A stretch of 10,522 bases of DNA, from NCBI GenBank assembly GCA_013054445.1, contig JAAMPI010001786.1:1-10522 (forward strand), in the 5' to 3' direction. The first letter of the stretch is position 1. Every line of letters begins with the position of its first letter. Origin of the DNA: Cudoniella acicularis (taxonomy: Eukaryota > Ascomycota > Leotiomycetes > Helotiales > Helotiaceae). Both the position numbers and the translations under genes were made by a program. A model generated the notes under the pieces. The model worked only from the letters and a program-made list of their open reading frames with translations, did no database searches and was not told the DNA's origin. This document shows, one piece after another, positions 8,319 to 10,522 of the stretch.

Positions 8319-8510
8319 AGGATTTAGTGCTTATTAATGTGTATTAGCCTGAACTAACAAGATTACAATTATACTGTATTAAAGCCTGGACTCGCCATAT
8401 TTTACTCAGCCACTATTGTAAACTTGGTCACGAGTGTGGCGTATTATAGTAGATTTCATGAACTTTCCATAGGCACGTGCCCGGCAGTGCGCTGTTGCCT
8501 AACCGCTGCG

Positions 8511-8530
8511 CGCTTGTCTGCGCTTGTCTG
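8511..8530. repeat. Tandem duplication of a 10-mer
   Basis: CGCTTGTCTG is repeated exactly, head to tail, at 8511-8520 and 8521-8530, about 75 bases before the HET gene start. It lies in a locally GC-rich patch that differs from the AT-rich DNA to its left. It may be replication slippage; no regulatory role is shown. Confidence 0.6.
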
Positions 8531-8603
8531 CTCCCACATCATCATCACGACGGTAGGATAGTGCAGCTCGAAGTAAGTAGCGCATATTGATTCAATATTT
8601 AGC

Positions 8604-10436
8604 ATGCGAGCGATATCTTGTGCTATGCCTTCCTACCCATATTCTTCCCTTCCACCAGATAACGACAATATTCGCCTGCTCCGACTGTTGCCAAATGAAG
8701 ACAAGGCTGCGCCCTTACATTGCGAGCTTCGCAACTATTCTCTACAGAAACTAGGCCCACGAACTCATTTATACGAGGCTTTATCCTACGTATGGGGCGA
8801 CCCACGCGAGACTCTGCCTATATACGTAGACAACAATCAATTTCCTGTCACGGTTAATCTCCACGCTGCGTTGTCACATCTCCGAGATTATTCTTTCGAA
8901 CGAATTATATGGGTAGATGCTATTTGCATCAATCAAAACAACCCACAAGAGCAGGGTCAGCAGGTTCAGCTTATGGCTATGATCTATAGCAAAGCACATC
9001 GTGTACTTGTTTGGCTTGGAGAGACGGCGGATGATATAAAGGGAGCACTTGAGGATATGCAACGTGCTGCCAGTGAGGAGTCTACTAACCACTCGGTCAA
9101 GAGAATAAACCAAAAAGCGATCTTTAACTTACTTCAACGACCATGGTTCCAGCGCATCTGGGTAAGAGAGTAAATGCTCAACCAAAACTGCTAGATGACA
9201 TTAACACAATTGATCTAGGTCCTTCAAGAAGTTGCCGCAGCTCGACATGTCGTAATGATGTGTGGTTCCACGGAAATTGACGGATATGCCTTCTGCTTAG
9301 GACTAAAATCATTACGAACACCACAAAAGCTCTCTTATATAGCTTCTCCCGGATTACAAAGTCTTCCTTCGTTAGCCAACCTGATAGAACGAGCCGGCGT
9401 CCGACCTAAACACATAACAAAATTGCGAGGGAGGTATTCCCTAGAGATACGTTCTTTAGCCGAGCTAGTAGACATGTTCCATACCCGTCAAGCTTCTGAT
9501 TACCGCGATAAAGTATATGCCTTAATTGGTATGAGCTCCGATGATCCTAGCAAAGCTGGTTTACAGCCTAATTACAAGATTTCTTGGGAAGAACTATTTC
9601 AGAAACTTGTCGAGTTCGTTCTTGGTAAAGATGTATTCGTGGAGACTTCTGGCCAGAGGGCGGTGATCAAGAGCAAGGGCTGTATTCTTGGCCAGGTGTC
9701 CTCGGTTAGAAGGAATGATAAACAGAGTGTGAAAATCATATCTAGTAACGCAGCTTGGGACATCGGCGGCAAAATAGAATGGATCTTTCAGGCGTCGGCG
9801 AAACCTATCCAAGAGCGTGACGTCATCTGCCTTCTACATGGCGCTTCAAAGCCTACGATTATCAGGCTATGTCAGGATCACTTTGCCATTATTGTAATTG
9901 CGGCAACTCCTTTGAACAGGAGTGGCAGTTTTGGATTACCAGAAACTTCTCAACTGCAAAGACAGTATTTACGGGACTTCCTACTTGTCTGGGACTGGGA
10001 GAATCCCCAGGGAGAGTTGCAAGATCAAGGAGAGTATAAAACCTTAACAAAGACGTATAGTCAAGCGCTAGAGTATTCAAAAGCAGAGTCCGGAGATTAT
10101 TTAGATAAATTAGGTAGATTGTGGAACGATATAGCAATATTGGATGACTTGAGAGAGCATGGAAAAGCAGACGAGAGGCTTCTAGAAGCAAGAAGTGGCT
10201 TTATAGCAGCATTCGGAAAAGAGCATCTGCCTAGGCTAGTTAGCCAAAACGGTCGGACACTGCTGTCATTCGCTGCTGAGGTAGGACAAGGAGATATTGT
10301 TAAGCGGCTGCTCGAGACAGTTGATCCAGACATAAAGGACGGGAAATCTCATCAAACGCCGCTATGGTGTGCTGCTGGAAACGGGCACGAGGCCGTTGTC
10401 AAGCTGCTACTTCAAACGGGTAAGGTCGACGGCTGA
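8604..10436 (+). CDS. HET-domain protein with C-terminal ankyrin repeats (frame broken near the end)
   Basis: Known family role: HET-domain proteins trigger cell death when genetically different hyphae fuse; ankyrin repeats usually serve as the ligand-sensing part. Seen: exons 8604-9161 and 9219-10436 joined by a 57-nt GT-AG intron in phase 0 (591 aa to the TGA at 10434-10436). HET motifs are YEALSYVWGD (57-66), WVDAICINQ (103-111), the QVQLMAMIYSKAHRVLVWLG stretch (120-139) and RIWVLQEVA across the splice junction (184-192). A middle region contains YRDKVYALIGMSSDDP (281-296), usual in large HET proteins. Two ankyrin units follow from about residue 530. The stop appears to come from one extra base near 10431-10434: the next ankyrin unit continues in the shifted frame to the window end, so the gene may be truncated, a pseudogene, or mis-sequenced. 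Start: ATG 8604 gives the longest product; ATG 8625 (MPSYPYSSLP) is equally plausible. Confidence 0.9.
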
Positions 10437-10522
10437 CTCGAGGCAGTTGGACGGTCGGACGCCGCTATGGTACGCTGCTGGAAACGGGCACGAGGCCGTT
10501 GTCAAGCTGCTACTTCAAACGG
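10356..10522 (+). repeat. Tandem ankyrin-coding DNA repeats, 103-bp spacing
   Basis: The 64 bases at 10356-10419 recur at 10459-10522 with only two differences (TGTG versus TACG in the TPLW-[CY]-AA codons). Each encodes the TPLW.AAGNGHEAVVKLLLQT ankyrin signature. The spacing is 103 bp, where 102 bp (34 codons) would keep the frame. The array runs off the right edge of the window, so its number of units is unknown. Confidence 0.9.

Larger units (their letters stand above)
7011..8479. promoter_or_regulatory. Cluster of seven CACGTG palindromes
   Basis: CACGTG occurs at 7011, 7023, 7144, 7527, 7648, 7878 and 8474, and I found none elsewhere in the window. About 0.4 would be expected by chance in this length at even base composition, and fewer in AT-rich DNA. 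The copy at 7648-7653 overlaps a perfect TGACGTCA (7652-7659). CACGTG is the core site of bHLH factors and TGACGTCA of CREB-like bZIP factors. In transposon debris they may instead be ends or internal motifs of repeats. Function is not shown. Confidence 0.35.

Noticed and set aside
9818..9826. Second TGACGTCA palindrome as a regulatory site
   Set aside because: It lies within well-supported HET coding sequence, so coincidence is the simpler view.
10420..10446. Short intron (GTAAGG ... GGCTGAC ... CAG) that might remove the early stop
   Set aside because: It would be only 27 nt, below the usual fungal minimum, and the join does not restore the ankyrin frame.
1..10522. CRISPR arrays, bacterial operons or ribosome binding sites
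   Set aside because: No regularly spaced repeats of that kind are present and the spliced genes show the DNA is fungal.

Overview
The window looks like nuclear DNA of a filamentous ascomycete (Pezizomycotina). Its genes carry many short introns of about 50-60 nt with GTRAGT-type donors and CTRAC-like branch sites. One gene encodes a HET (heterokaryon incompatibility) protein with ankyrin repeats, a class typical of these fungi. The layout suggests a fast-changing, transposon-rich compartment rather than a conserved housekeeping block.

Left part (about 14-3388, minus strand): the decayed remains of a large gene of roughly 1,000 codons. It joins a nonribosomal-peptide-synthetase-like adenylation (AMP-binding) domain to a multi-span membrane flavoprotein oxidoreductase domain. 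This is the architecture I associate with the TmpA/TmpB family of Aspergillus. Motifs A2, A3, A5, A7, A8 and A10 and the final residues are readable across six short introns. The frame is broken by four in-frame stops, a faulty exon junction and a frameshift near the 3' end. Most of the stops look like C-to-T or G-to-A changes in CpA context, as expected of repeat-induced point mutation (RIP).

Middle-left (3389-5618): no confident gene. It holds a possible unrecognised minus-strand coding relic (3913-4355) and small palindromes. From about 4900 it is the upstream region of the next gene.

Middle (5619-6610, plus strand): an apparently intact enoyl-CoA hydratase gene of three exons (265 aa) with both catalytic glutamates. 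Its first intron starts with GC instead of GT. This gene and the decayed adenylating gene are transcribed divergently.

Middle-right (6611-8603): about 2 kb of AT-rich, largely non-coding DNA. It contains a 17-bp perfect inverted repeat bounding a 407-bp block, seven CACGTG hexamers in about 1.5 kb, one perfect CRE palindrome overlapping a CACGTG, a TATA box plus CT-rich tract with no intact gene behind it, and low-confidence coding relics. It reads as transposon debris.

Right (8604 to the window end, plus strand): a HET-domain protein followed by ankyrin repeats. The last ankyrin units are nearly identical DNA copies spaced 103 bp apart, not the 102 bp that would keep frame. The stop at 10434-10436 therefore seems to result from a single-base insertion, and the ankyrin frame resumes and runs off the window.

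I see no operon-like cooperation between the three main genes. I found no convincing new multi-gene system. The most interesting points are the RIP-like decay of the adenylating gene, the frame-breaking repeat in the HET-ankyrin gene, and the unexplained palindrome-rich block.
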